The notes under the pieces are model-generated. The model worked only from the letters and a program-made list of their open reading frames with translations. It was not told where the DNA came from and did no database searches. From assembly GCA_016699325.1 (NCBI GenBank), contig CP064971.1, positions 1,178,001 through 1,242,000 on the forward strand: a stretch of DNA of 64,000 nt, in the 5' to 3' direction. Shown piece by piece: positions 53,043 to 61,998 of this stretch. The DNA comes from Methanolinea sp. (GTDB lineage Archaea > Halobacteriota > Methanomicrobia > Methanomicrobiales > Methanospirillaceae). Position 1 is the first letter of the stretch. The number at the start of each line of letters is the position of its first letter. A program made the translations under genes and the position numbers.

Positions 53043-53798
53043 ATGGATAATTTCGTCCGCACGTTTTCGTGGCAGTTAAAACTGGGGATTGTACTGGTCT
53101 GTATCTCCGCCCTGATTTACGCGATCAAACTCACCGTCCTCCAGAACACACGGGACACCATGAACTACATCTTCAATTCGCTAGGATTTCTCCCGATCAG
53201 CGTGTTCCTTGTGACCATCGTGTTGAACGAACTTCTGGCAATCAGGGCCCGTAACCAGAGGCTCGAGAAGATCAACATGGTGATCGAAACGTTTTATTCG
53301 GAAGTCGGCACCGAGCTCCTCACCTACCTCTCTGGTTGCGATCCCAATCTTGATGAAGTCAGGCACCGCCTGGTTATAACCGGTGACTGGACAGCTGGCG
53401 ATTTCTCCAGTCTCAATAGCTACATGGCAGGCTACAGCTTTGGCATCGACCTGAAAGAGGTAGATTTGTTTGGCGTATCGGGTTTTCTCAAAGAGAGGAG
53501 AAATTTCCTGCTCCGCCTCCTGGAAAACCCGGTCCTCCTGGAGCACCAGTCATTCACCGAAACGCTGAGAGCTGTTTTCCACCTCACCGAAGAGCTCAAT
53601 CGCCGCAAAGACCTGTCCTCGCTCCCGGATAGCGACCTCGACCACCTGAAAGGAGACCTGCTCAGGGTCTACAGAAACCTGGCACTGCAGTGGGTGGACT
53701 ACGTGCACTATCTCAAACGAAACTTCCCCTATCTCTTCTCTCTGGCGATGCGGACCAATCCATTTGACCAGAATGCATCGGTCATTGTCACCCGCTAA
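53043..53798 (+). CDS. conserved membrane protein, unknown function
   Basis: A 251-residue protein with two membrane helices near the N-terminus (IVLVCISALIYAIKLTV; NSLGFLPISVFLVTIVLNEL) and a soluble, mainly helical domain of about 180 residues (KINMVIETFYSEVGTELLTY, HYLKRNFPYLFSLAMRTNPF). The arrangement resembles widespread archaeal membrane proteins of unknown role. The ATG at 53043 begins shortly before the first helix; the frame extends upstream without coding character. It precedes ferritin by about 100 bases. Confidence 0.65.
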   Translation: MDNFVRTFSWQLKLGIVLVCISALIYAIKLTVLQNTRDTMNYIFNSLGFLPISVFLVTIVLNELLAIRARNQRLEKINMVIETFYSEVGTELLTYLSGCDPNLDEVRHRLVITGDWTAGDFSSLNSYMAGYSFGIDLKEVDLFGVSGFLKERRNFLLRLLENPVLLEHQSFTETLRAVFHLTEELNRRKDLSSLPDSDLDHLKGDLLRVYRNLALQWVDYVHYLKRNFPYLFSLAMRTNPFDQNASVIVTR

Positions 53799-53900
53799 AC
53801 CCTTATCATCCATTTTATCCCCTTTTTCAGGTTTCACCGGCTTGTTCGAAAGGATTAAACGAAAACAAATCAACACTTTGGGTATCAGGGGGTTTATCGT

Positions 53901-54389
53901 TTGCTGAAAAAACCCGTGGAAGATGCACTGAACAGGCAGGTGAATGCCGAGTTCTACTCGTCCTATCTCTACCTTGCCATGTCTGCCTATTGTGAGTCGA
54001 TCACCATGAAAGGCTTTGCACGGTGGCTTCGGCTCCAGTCGCAGGAAGAGATGGCACATGGGATGAAAATTTATGACTATATCATCGAGGCAGGCGGAAC
54101 ACCGAAGTTCATGGCCATCGAGGCACCAAAGACGCCGTGGAAATCACTCCAGGCAGTTTTTGAGCAGGTATACGCCCATGAGAAGAAGGTGACCGGGCTA
54201 ATCAACGATCTCGTGGATCTCGCCGCCAAGGACAAAGACCATGCCACAAAAAACTTCCTCGGCTGGTTTGTGAAAGAACAGGTTGAGGAGGAGTCCACTG
54301 CAAGCGAGGTACTTGCCAAGATCAAAATGATAGGCGACGTGCCGGGGCATCTTTTCTTGCTCGACCACGAGCTTGGCAAGAGAACATAA
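53901..54389 (+). CDS. ferritin
   Basis: A 162-residue non-haem ferritin storing iron as ferric oxide. A four-helix bundle is evident, with di-iron ligands in NAEFYSSYLYLAMSA (Glu about residue 17), QSQEEMAHGMKIYDY (Glu and His about residues 50-53), and EKKVTGLI/EQVEEESTA in the later helices. Length is close to bacterial FtnA. The start is TTG at 53901, with GGGGGT seven bases upstream. Copper and iron genes lie together here (copA, YHS, ferritin). Confidence 0.93.
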   Translation: MLKKPVEDALNRQVNAEFYSSYLYLAMSAYCESITMKGFARWLRLQSQEEMAHGMKIYDYIIEAGGTPKFMAIEAPKTPWKSLQAVFEQVYAHEKKVTGLINDLVDLAAKDKDHATKNFLGWFVKEQVEEESTASEVLAKIKMIGDVPGHLFLLDHELGKRT

Positions 54390-54843
54390 TTTTTCCAGAA
54401 AACCCACGGTTCTGGACCATTATCCTTAACGGCTCACCGGATGTATGGGAGTGTGGGAAGCACATCGTGAGCCCGGAAGAATACTTTGCCGGCCTGCATG
54501 GAAGGCCAGAGGATGAGACTACAACTCAGAGGCGACTGTCTCATCTTGCATGCTGTACCCGTATCGTGAAGCCAGCGCTGGAACTCTCCGCCCTCCACGG
54601 CGCTGGAACGAACAGAAATGTCACCACCAGGAACCTGCTGGAGTAGCATATGTAAGAAGGGACGCAGGTTCACCATATTTACGGACACGGCCAACTCATC
54701 CCGGAGCCTGTCCAATCAGTAAACTCCTTTTATAAACCTATCTGATCTTTATGCTATTAGGAGCTCAGGAAGGTGAAAATTTGGTAAAACACGTTGTATC
54801 AGATATATTTCGGTACCTTTATAAACTTTAGAGTCACGCCCCT
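54390..54843. other. gene-free stretch with a TATA box at its end
   Basis: No convincing gene in 450 bases. A minus-strand frame at 54434-54715 has no recognisable similarity. CTTTATAAACTT (about 54818-54829) is a fair TATA box in front of the transposase remnant that follows. Confidence 0.4.
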
Positions 54844-55435
54844 ATGGTCATTTTCACTGATGAAGTTGTAAAGCAAGGCATTACACGACCTGTTTTCAAA
54901 CCAGATGCCGATAAGCCAGTATTTGAACTACATCGACCGGTACCCTCTTCTGCAGCATCCTGAGGAAAGGTGCTACAGCAGGGGAGTGAACCACTTCAGG
55001 TACGACCCCCTTTTCATGCCGAAACGGTCGCTGTGAAGTGTTTTCGGAGGCTCTCCTATGGGGGGGCATGGTCGCTTCACTCTCATGTGGGGACTGTCGC
55101 AACCCGGGATTGCCCAGGATCGTGAGTGTATACTCCTTCCGGCCCACTCCACGCTTCACCTTTTTGTCAAGAATCAACTTAATGCAGAAGAGGTTGAACA
55201 TCTCATGCACATTCCTGGTCGGACTTTCTGCCGGGATTATGGTGAAACAAATGGCATCATCGATTCAACGCCTTTGGAGATATCCCGGTATAACAGGGAT
55301 GCTGCATACAAACCCCCATTCCGGTTTGATTCGTTGTTGTATCCCGAAATGGGTGATAGGAGTCTTTCCGGAATAACTCTGTCCAACCAATCTTCGACCT
55401 CGTTAGACAGGCTCCTTCCTAAAAGGGCAATGTAA
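54844..55435 (+). pseudogene. degenerate DDE transposase
   Basis: Plus-strand pieces in several frames seem to form one decayed protein: MVIFTDEVVKQGITRPVFK, then MPISQYLNYIDRYPLLQHPE with FRYDPLFMPK, then TVAVKCFRRLSYGG, and finally GIIDSTPLEISRYNRDAAYK (about 55255-55314). The last piece fits the first catalytic Asp strand of DDE transposases (DSTPL...SRY). Three or more frameshifts and the absence of the C-terminal half make it inactive. No terminal repeats were found. Confidence 0.5.
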
Positions 55436-55486
55436 AGATACTTTAATGAATCTTTACAATAATTAATCACAAACCATTAGTGCCCT

Positions 55487-56836
55487 ATGGAAGAGACGAG
55501 TCCGGAAAGCCGGTATAACGATACTTCGCGGTACCGTCTCGATTTACGGCTCGGCATCCCTTCTTCACGGTTACAAGGGGCCCTTGAGTGGTGGATCGGC
55601 GATACGGGATTGTGCCGGGACCCCGATCGCCATCCCTACCTTGTCCTTGCAGAGATATCATCCGGAGAATGGGGAAGCCAGCATGAAATCATGGAGGCTG
55701 TTTCCAGGAGCGCCGAAGTATCCGGGCCAATCCTGATATCGGTAAATCAGGTCACGCATGTGCAGTCTGAACCGGTGGTTTCATTTTACCAGGTTTTTCC
55801 CTCTCCAGGACTCCGTTCATTCGTCTTCTTCCTCTCCCGCATCTGCCCTGTGACTGCCCGGCCAGGATCGTTAGCCGATCGCATTGCTTGTGGGACTCCG
55901 GTGCCGTTCACGATTGTTCCGCCCCTTCCTGCCAGAGATCCCCGGGCTCATCCCCATCGGCTAAAAGGTGAGAAAAAGAACAGTGTGGCAATCAGGAATA
56001 AGAAGGATCAAAGCAATCTGATATCCCAGCTGCCGGAAGAAGGGAATGGCGATCCGGTGTACATCGAAATTCTTAGGATATGCCTTCGAAAAGATGGTTT
56101 GCCGGTGGCAGAATACGATCTCTCGCAGAAGAAGTGGCTTGATGCTTCAAAATCGTACCTGAGGAAAAACGCCAGGCCTTCCCTCCGCCGGTTCAGGATT
56201 GGAAAGGGATACCAGATGACCAGATCGCGGTTTCTGGACGAACCCCAGATCTATGTTATAAGCGACCTCCATCTCGGCCATGTGAACAGCATTTTTCGCT
56301 ACAAGCGACCATTTTTACCAAGCGATCCTGGTGAAATGGACAGGGTGCTCATCAGGAACTGGAACTGGACCGTAAAGGAGAACGATACCGTGATATTTCT
56401 CGGTGATCTTTCCTACATGAGCACGATATCGCTCGAATCGTATCTTGAGCGCTTGAAAGGGTGCATATTCTATATCGAAGGAAATCATGATCCCTACTAC
56501 CCATTCATGTCTCATTGCCTCCTCATGCGGTACAGGGGAACTCCATACCTCTTCATCCACAATCCTGAAGAGCTAGTGGAACCATTCGAGGGCTGGGTAA
56601 TTCATGGACATGTCCATAACAAGGATCTTGTTCGCTATCCTTTCTTTAACCCTCATCGCAGGACCGTAAATGTGAGTGCGGAGGTTATCGGATATCGCCC
56701 TATCTCTCTGGATGAGATCCACAACTTCATTATGGAAATAGATGAGGTTCTCTCATTCCGCGATCTCTCCCTTCAGGATAGGATATCGCCGCATAGAGAG
56801 AGAAAAATTGATCAGCGTCTGCCTGGGCGGTGCTAG
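55487..56836 (+). CDS. two-part protein with C-terminal metallophosphoesterase
   Basis: A 449-residue protein. Residues about 245-420 are a calcineurin-like phosphoesterase with VISDLHLGHV, VIFLGDLSYM, YIEGNHDPYY and WVIHGHVHNK, the full metal-ligand set. Residues 1-150 form a separate domain (HPYLVLAEISSGEWGSQHEI, then VTHVQSEPVVSFYQVF) whose strand order resembles 2H phosphoesterases (2'-5' RNA ligase-like), but the second HxT/S motif is weak. The middle is a basic linker. A nucleotide or RNA end-processing role is possible but unproven. Its stop lies two bases before the next gene. Confidence 0.7.
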   Translation: MEETSPESRYNDTSRYRLDLRLGIPSSRLQGALEWWIGDTGLCRDPDRHPYLVLAEISSGEWGSQHEIMEAVSRSAEVSGPILISVNQVTHVQSEPVVSFYQVFPSPGLRSFVFFLSRICPVTARPGSLADRIACGTPVPFTIVPPLPARDPRAHPHRLKGEKKNSVAIRNKKDQSNLISQLPEEGNGDPVYIEILRICLRKDGLPVAEYDLSQKKWLDASKSYLRKNARPSLRRFRIGKGYQMTRSRFLDEPQIYVISDLHLGHVNSIFRYKRPFLPSDPGEMDRVLIRNWNWTVKENDTVIFLGDLSYMSTISLESYLERLKGCIFYIEGNHDPYYPFMSHCLLMRYRGTPYLFIHNPEELVEPFEGWVIHGHVHNKDLVRYPFFNPHRRTVNVSAEVIGYRPISLDEIHNFIMEIDEVLSFRDLSLQDRISPHRERKIDQRLPGRC

Positions 56837-56837
56837 G

Positions 56838-57728
56838 ATGCAGGTCAAGCCTGAAATTCTCCACCACCTCGAACAGAAGGGAGCGATCATTCCCGAGAAA
56901 AACAGTAACCTCTACACAATACGATTGAGAATTCCGGGAGGAATCATTTCCACTGAACAGCTTCTCGGAATCGGAAGAGCTGTACGGAAGAGGGGATTGG
57001 GAGCGGTGCACCTTACGGTCCGCCAGACCATCGAGATACCCTCTCTCCCCCTGGAAAAAATTCCATCGCTTCTCAAATCACTCGGGAAGATCGGTATCTG
57101 CCTGGGAGCAGAACATGAAGAGATCGTAAACATTACTGCATGTCCCGGGACCGACCGCTGCCGGTTGTCGAATGTTCCCACGATCACACTGCTTGAGCGC
57201 CTGGACAGGTTACATTTTGGCCGGGAAATGCCGGTCCGGGTACGAATCGCCATCTCGGCATGCCCGAATGGGTGCATGAGCGAGCGACTGAGTGAGATAG
57301 GAGTAACCGGACTTCGGGAGCCGATCAGGAATGAAGGTCTGTGCACAGCATGCGGAACCTGTGCACACACATGCAGGGAAAAGGCGATAACAATGGTCAA
57401 TGGTCGCCTGGTGCTCGATTACGCACGCTGCGTGCAGTGTGGCATGTGTATCGACACATGCCCCTTCCATATAATCAGGGGGTCCGTGCCACACTACCTG
57501 ATCACGGTAGGGGGGAGGCGTGGGCGCCATCCGGTTATCGGGAGGGAACTCATCCGGGTGGATTCTGAAGAAAATGTTGTGAAGGTTGTCGGCAGGGTCG
57601 TTGAGTGGATCTACCGGTATGCGTACAGTGGAAGTACGTTAACAGATCAGCTTGATGACATGGACTATAAGGGATTTCGGAATCGCATGATCCAGGATTT
57701 TGGAGCTGTAGAGAACAGGGAGCCCTGA
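56838..57728 (+). CDS. siroheme sulfite/nitrite reductase-like protein with ferredoxin domain
   Basis: A 296-residue protein of the small dissimilatory-sulfite-reductase-like group found in methanogens. The N-terminal half-repeat has GLGAVHLTVRQTIEIPSLP; the siroheme-[4Fe-4S] ligands appear as ACPGTDRC (C-x5-C, about residue 103) and CPNGC (C-x3-C, about residue 143). A two-cluster ferredoxin insert follows (CTACGTCAHTC; CVQCGMCIDTCP). The substrate is unknown; the group lacks one of the two reductase repeats. The ATG at 56838 follows GGTG, two bases after the phosphoesterase gene. Confidence 0.82.
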   Translation: MQVKPEILHHLEQKGAIIPEKNSNLYTIRLRIPGGIISTEQLLGIGRAVRKRGLGAVHLTVRQTIEIPSLPLEKIPSLLKSLGKIGICLGAEHEEIVNITACPGTDRCRLSNVPTITLLERLDRLHFGREMPVRVRIAISACPNGCMSERLSEIGVTGLREPIRNEGLCTACGTCAHTCREKAITMVNGRLVLDYARCVQCGMCIDTCPFHIIRGSVPHYLITVGGRRGRHPVIGRELIRVDSEENVVKVVGRVVEWIYRYAYSGSTLTDQLDDMDYKGFRNRMIQDFGAVENREP

Positions 57729-58146
57729 TGAAAGAAGGTTTCTCAAGGTTCAGAATCTTATTGATCGATACCGATTGATTGAGCTTGTTGCTGATGAGAA
57801 GCTTAACGGAGGGCATGAATGACTTGCTTCGACCACCAACTCCGCCAAGAACCGATGCAAAAAGTTGGTCTACGAATCAATTTTTTCGATTAATGTATGT
57901 TACCTGATGAGAAGGCCGCATTTTCTCGGCATAAAATTATATAAACAGTCCCTCTCATCCCTCTTCCGGAGAAGTCAGGAATAAAAACCCCATAACCACA
58001 TTTAATATACCACCGGTCATCATCGGGATCCAGTCGAAATCCTGGATCGGCGCTCCAACTCACATTAACCATATGTAAACACGAATTAGTTATGGTTTAT
58101 TTAATATAATTTATTGTCATTAACAATTTCATAATGTTTAATAATA
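57729..58146 (+). promoter_or_regulatory. long AT-rich leader region of the fwd operon
   Basis: A 418-base gap with no gene. TTTATTTAATATAATTTA (58096-58113) is the best TATA region, 35-50 bases before the first fwd ATG. Just upstream, AACCATA (58067-58073) and TATGGTT (58091-58097) form an inverted repeat touching the TATA box, so a regulator could bind there. Another TATA-like AAATTATATAAACAG lies near 57935. Confidence 0.45.
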
Positions 58147-58440
58147 ATGACAACCCCTCCTCCTTACATGGCTTTCAGTGTACATGTAAACATCGAACGC
58201 TGTACCGGATGCGGCAACTGTGTTGCGGCATGCCCGGTCAATGCCCTGGAGATTTATACCTTTGAACCGGTCACCAGGGAGAAGATCTACACGGTCAGGG
58301 ACGGAAAATCGATCAGCCTCGATTTCAAGTCAGAGCTCTGCGCTGGTTGCGGCGTATGTATCGATGCATGTCCCTATAACGTGATCTCGCTTTCTGGTCG
58401 CGGAGAATTTCCGTCAGAACGTGCGGTCTCACCAGTCTGA
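58147..58440 (+). CDS. fwdG: formylmethanofuran dehydrogenase ferredoxin subunit (FwdG-like)
   Basis: A 97-residue ferredoxin with two [4Fe-4S] motifs: CTGCGNCVAACPVNAL (about residue 20) and CAGCGVCIDACPYNV (about residue 65). It would pass electrons from reduced ferredoxin to the W/Mo subunit. It fits FwdG in size and place; the longer polyferredoxin FwdF is not seen. ATG at 58147 is used, and one at 58168 is possible. It opens the order G-D-B-A-C. Confidence 0.82.
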   Translation: MTTPPPYMAFSVHVNIERCTGCGNCVAACPVNALEIYTFEPVTREKIYTVRDGKSISLDFKSELCAGCGVCIDACPYNVISLSGRGEFPSERAVSPV

Positions 58441-58493
58441 TTCTTAAAAACCAGGAGATTGATGAGCCTTACCACAGTCAATGAGGTTTCCAT

Positions 58494-58907
58494 ATGAGTG
58501 AAAAAATCGTGCTGAACATGATTACCCAGCGTGCTATTGAAGAGGGACAGGCCATGGAAAAGGGCAAGACTACCCGCGAGTATTTCGAAGCCTGTTCTGT
58601 TGTCGAAATGAACCCTGAGGATATGAGACGGATCGGTATTTGGAGGAATACCAATGTCAGGGTCACTAGTGAAGTCGGATCTGTCATTGTCAAGGCGATC
58701 GAGCCAACCCAGTTCTGCCCTCCCGGCCTTGCTCACATTCGACAGGGGGTGTGGGCGAACCAGATCGTTCCGCCCCGGACACAGTCGACCGGGACTCCCC
58801 AGTACAGCGGTTTTCCGGTCACCATCGAGCCTGCAATAGACCAAAAGATAAAAACTGCCCTTGAACTGGTTCAGGGGGCAGTCGGACTCTGGAAAGGAGG
58901 TATTTAG
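58494..58907 (+). CDS. fwdD: formylmethanofuran dehydrogenase subunit D
   Basis: A 137-residue molybdopterin dinucleotide-binding domain protein that completes the cofactor pocket of FwdB. KIVLNMITQRAIEEGQAMEK and YFEACSVVEMNPEDMRRIGI are typical, and VTSEVGSVIVKAIEP with GVWANQIVPP forms the barrel. In many other molybdoenzymes this domain is fused to the catalytic chain. The stop abuts the ATG of fwdB directly. Confidence 0.92.
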   Translation: MSEKIVLNMITQRAIEEGQAMEKGKTTREYFEACSVVEMNPEDMRRIGIWRNTNVRVTSEVGSVIVKAIEPTQFCPPGLAHIRQGVWANQIVPPRTQSTGTPQYSGFPVTIEPAIDQKIKTALELVQGAVGLWKGGI

Positions 58908-60281
58908 ATGCCAAAATGGATCACCCAGGTCGGGTGCCCCTACTGTGGGGCATCGTGTGATGACATTGAAGTTCTTGTATCAGATGATGGAAAGAAAATC
59001 CTCGAGACGAGGAATGCATGTGTTATTGGAAATGAGATCTTTCATCATGTCTCGAGTCCCGACAGGCCAAAAAAGCCACGGATGAGACAGCCTGACGGGA
59101 GTTTCACAGAGATAACCTACGATGAAGCTGTTGATTACACAGCAAAAACCCTGCTCAAGGCCAAAAAACCGCTAATTTACGGGTTCGGTTCGACCAATTG
59201 CGAAGGGATGAGTGCTGTTGCACGGGTGGCCGAGAAGGCCGGTGCCGTGCTCGACAACTGTGCGTCAATCTGCCATGGCCCCTCATTTCTCGCCATCTTC
59301 GACAATGGCTATCCCAGCTGCACTCTAGGTGAGGTGAAGAACCGCGCCGATGTTGTTCTGTTCTGGGGTTGCAATCCCATGCATGCCCATCCCCGCCATA
59401 CCTCCCGCTACTCCATCTTTCCCCGGGGATTCTTTACCACCAAGGGGAAGATGCAGCGCACGATAATCTGTATAGATCCTCGGGAGACCGACACGGCCAA
59501 ACTTGCAAACATCCACCTCATGATCAGACAGGGGCATGATTACGACCTCTTCGACGCCTTCAGGACCGTTCTCCGGGGGCATGACATCCCCGATGAGGTT
59601 GCAGGAATCAAGAAGGATCAAATCCTCGAAGCAACGGAAAAAATTAAAAAGGCCCGGTTTGTCATGATTTTCTACGGAATGGGTTGCTGCCATACTGATG
59701 GCCGAAATCATAATGTTGATGCGGCCATTAGCCTGACTCGGGATATTAACAGCCACACCAAGGCGTCAATCATGGCCATGCGGGGCCATTACAACATTGC
59801 TGGACCAGGCCAGGTCTGGTCATGGCAGTTCGGGTTCCCCTACTGCATTGACCTCTCAAAGGGTACCCATGCTCATATGAACCCTGGAGAGACGAGCTCG
59901 ATCGACCTCGCCATGAGGGACGAGGTTGACTGTTTTGTGAATGTCGGGACCGATGCCGGCGCTCACTTCCCGATCGATGCCATCAAGCACCTGAAGAAGC
60001 ACCCGTTCATAACCGTGGATCCGAACATTTGCATGGCAAGTGAAATCTCAGACCTTCATATCCCTGTACGCGTTGTTGGTGTGGAAGAGCCCGGAGTAGT
60101 CTATCGTATGGACAATGTGCCGATTCAGTTCAAGAAAGTCGTTGATGGGCCTGAAGGAGTACCCAGCGATGAAAAGCTCTTCGATAAGATCTACGAACGC
60201 ATGTGCGAGCTCACACAGACCGAACCGATCTGGCTGCCTGCCAGAGAGCACGCGAAAGCACCTTCCGTAGCGGAGCAGTGA
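58908..60281 (+). CDS. fwdB: formylmethanofuran dehydrogenase catalytic subunit B
   Basis: FwdB reduces CO2 to formate at a tungsten or molybdenum bis-pyranopterin site; formate then reaches FwdA. The 457-residue chain has a [4Fe-4S] motif CPYCGASC plus Cys 38 at the N-terminus, and NCASICHGPSF near residue 118-125, where some methanogens place selenocysteine; here Cys is used. LFWGCNPMHAHPRH and MRGHYNIAGPGQV are further family motifs. W and Mo forms cannot be told apart by eye. GGAGGT precedes the ATG inside the fwdD end. Confidence 0.95.
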   Translation: MPKWITQVGCPYCGASCDDIEVLVSDDGKKILETRNACVIGNEIFHHVSSPDRPKKPRMRQPDGSFTEITYDEAVDYTAKTLLKAKKPLIYGFGSTNCEGMSAVARVAEKAGAVLDNCASICHGPSFLAIFDNGYPSCTLGEVKNRADVVLFWGCNPMHAHPRHTSRYSIFPRGFFTTKGKMQRTIICIDPRETDTAKLANIHLMIRQGHDYDLFDAFRTVLRGHDIPDEVAGIKKDQILEATEKIKKARFVMIFYGMGCCHTDGRNHNVDAAISLTRDINSHTKASIMAMRGHYNIAGPGQVWSWQFGFPYCIDLSKGTHAHMNPGETSSIDLAMRDEVDCFVNVGTDAGAHFPIDAIKHLKKHPFITVDPNICMASEISDLHIPVRVVGVEEPGVVYRMDNVPIQFKKVVDGPEGVPSDEKLFDKIYERMCELTQTEPIWLPAREHAKAPSVAEQ

Positions 60282-60283
60282 GC

Positions 60284-61990
60284 ATGGCTGAGATTTTAAT
60301 CAGGAACGGGTTTGTCATCGATCCGACCCGGAATATTGACGGTGATGTGGCTGACATCGCCATAAAGGATGACCGTATTGTAGAACAGGTAGGGTCAAAT
60401 GCGAAAGTAATCGATGCCCGTGGTAAAGTGGTGATGGCGGGCGGTGTTGATATCCATGCCCATGTCGCCGGCCCAAAGGTAAATGTCGGACGTTTGATGC
60501 GGCCAGAAGACAAACTTTTCAAGAGTCCCGACGCAAAGGAGAACTTCCGGGTAGAGAGCGGATTCTCGATCCCCAGCACCTTCAAGACTGGGTACGACTA
60601 TGCCAGGATGGGGTACGCCTTTGTCATGGAGGCTGCCATGCCGCCCCTGCATTCCCCTCACGTCCACGAAGAGATACACGACACCCCGATCATCGATCAG
60701 GGAGCGCTCCCGGTCTTTGCCAACAACTGGTTCGTTCTTGAATACCTCAAGAACGGAGAAATTGAGAACAGTGCCTCGTATGTTGCCTGGCTCTTGGCAG
60801 CTACCAAGGGATACGGGATAAAGCTGGTCAACCCGGGTGGAACAGCAGCCTGGGCATGGGGCCTGAACTGTCTGACCCTCAATGATCCGGTCCCGTTCTT
60901 TGACATAACGCCTGCCGAAATTATCACGGGCCTCATGAAGACCAACGAATATCTCGGACTGCCGCATTCGATTCATATCCATCAGAACAGCCTTGGCATA
61001 CCTGGCAACTACAGGGTAACGCTGGACTCCCTCCGGCTCGCTGAAGGGATGAAAGCAAAGAATAAGTTCTCCCGCGATACAGTCATGCATTCCACCCATA
61101 TCCAGTTTCACTCGTATGGCGGCGATTCATGGGGGAACTTCGAGTCGAAAGCCCGGGAGGTTATGGAATACATCAACAGACAGAAAAATATCACCGTCGA
61201 TCTGGGCTGCGTGACGCTCGATGAGACAACCACCATGACTGCCGACGGTCCTTTCGAGCACCACCTCAACCACTTAAACCACCTGAAGTGGGCGAATACC
61301 GATGTAGAACTTGAGACTGCTGCGGGAGTTGTCCCTTACGTCTATGATAAGGATATCAAAGTATGCGGCATCCAGTGGGCAATCGGGCTCGAACTGGGGT
61401 TATATGCAAAAGATCCGATGAGGACCTTCATCACCACCGATCACCCCAATGCGGGCCCATTCATCCGGTATCCGCGAATCATCAAGTGGCTGATGAGCAG
61501 GAAGGCCCGGGATGAGACGCTGGCCTCGTTCAAGCATAGCAACAAGGTGATTGATGCAACAACCCTGCATTCCATCGAGACCGAACGCAACCTCTACGAA
61601 ATTGCCCAGATGACGAGGGCTGGACCGGCAAAAGCGCTGGGGCTCTCCCATATGTTCGGCGGGCTTGCTCCGAAAATGGATGCGAATGTGGTGGTCCTCG
61701 ATCTTAACTACAAGGACATGCCATCAGATCCGGAACTGATTGAGCGGGCTTTTTCACGGGCGCGCTGGTTCATCAAGTCTGGAGAGATCGTGGTAAAAGA
61801 CGGTGATATTGTCAGCCACGGCAACAAGAGAACCATATGGGTTAATGCCAAGGTAAAAGAGAACCCCCAGGTCATCCGGGACATTCACGAAAAATTCCTG
61901 AAAGAGTACACGGTCAGTCTCGGCAACTACCCGGTATGGGACTCCCTAGCTCCAAACCCGTATGTGATCAACATCGATGTGGAGGCCTGA
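60284..61990 (+). CDS. fwdA: formylmethanofuran dehydrogenase subunit A
   Basis: FwdA condenses formate with methanofuran at a binuclear zinc site. The 568-residue protein is an amidohydrolase: GGVDIHAHVAGPKVNVGR (His 58 and 60), HSIHIHQNSLG near residue 226, MHSTHIQFHSYGG near residue 264, and FITTDHPNAGPFI near residue 382, which supplies the catalytic Asp. The ATG at 60284 lies two bases after the fwdB stop. The match runs the full family length. Confidence 0.96.
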   Translation: MAEILIRNGFVIDPTRNIDGDVADIAIKDDRIVEQVGSNAKVIDARGKVVMAGGVDIHAHVAGPKVNVGRLMRPEDKLFKSPDAKENFRVESGFSIPSTFKTGYDYARMGYAFVMEAAMPPLHSPHVHEEIHDTPIIDQGALPVFANNWFVLEYLKNGEIENSASYVAWLLAATKGYGIKLVNPGGTAAWAWGLNCLTLNDPVPFFDITPAEIITGLMKTNEYLGLPHSIHIHQNSLGIPGNYRVTLDSLRLAEGMKAKNKFSRDTVMHSTHIQFHSYGGDSWGNFESKAREVMEYINRQKNITVDLGCVTLDETTTMTADGPFEHHLNHLNHLKWANTDVELETAAGVVPYVYDKDIKVCGIQWAIGLELGLYAKDPMRTFITTDHPNAGPFIRYPRIIKWLMSRKARDETLASFKHSNKVIDATTLHSIETERNLYEIAQMTRAGPAKALGLSHMFGGLAPKMDANVVVLDLNYKDMPSDPELIERAFSRARWFIKSGEIVVKDGDIVSHGNKRTIWVNAKVKENPQVIRDIHEKFLKEYTVSLGNYPVWDSLAPNPYVINIDVEA

Positions 61991-61998
61991 GGTGAACC

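Noticed and set aside
54434..54715. 93-codon minus-strand frame
   Set aside because: It shows no similarity or ribosome site, lies in a decayed area and its translation lacks domain features.
59255..59285. possible selenocysteine codon in fwdB
   Set aside because: The frame is uninterrupted and the CHGP motif has an ordinary Cys codon, so no UGA readthrough is needed.
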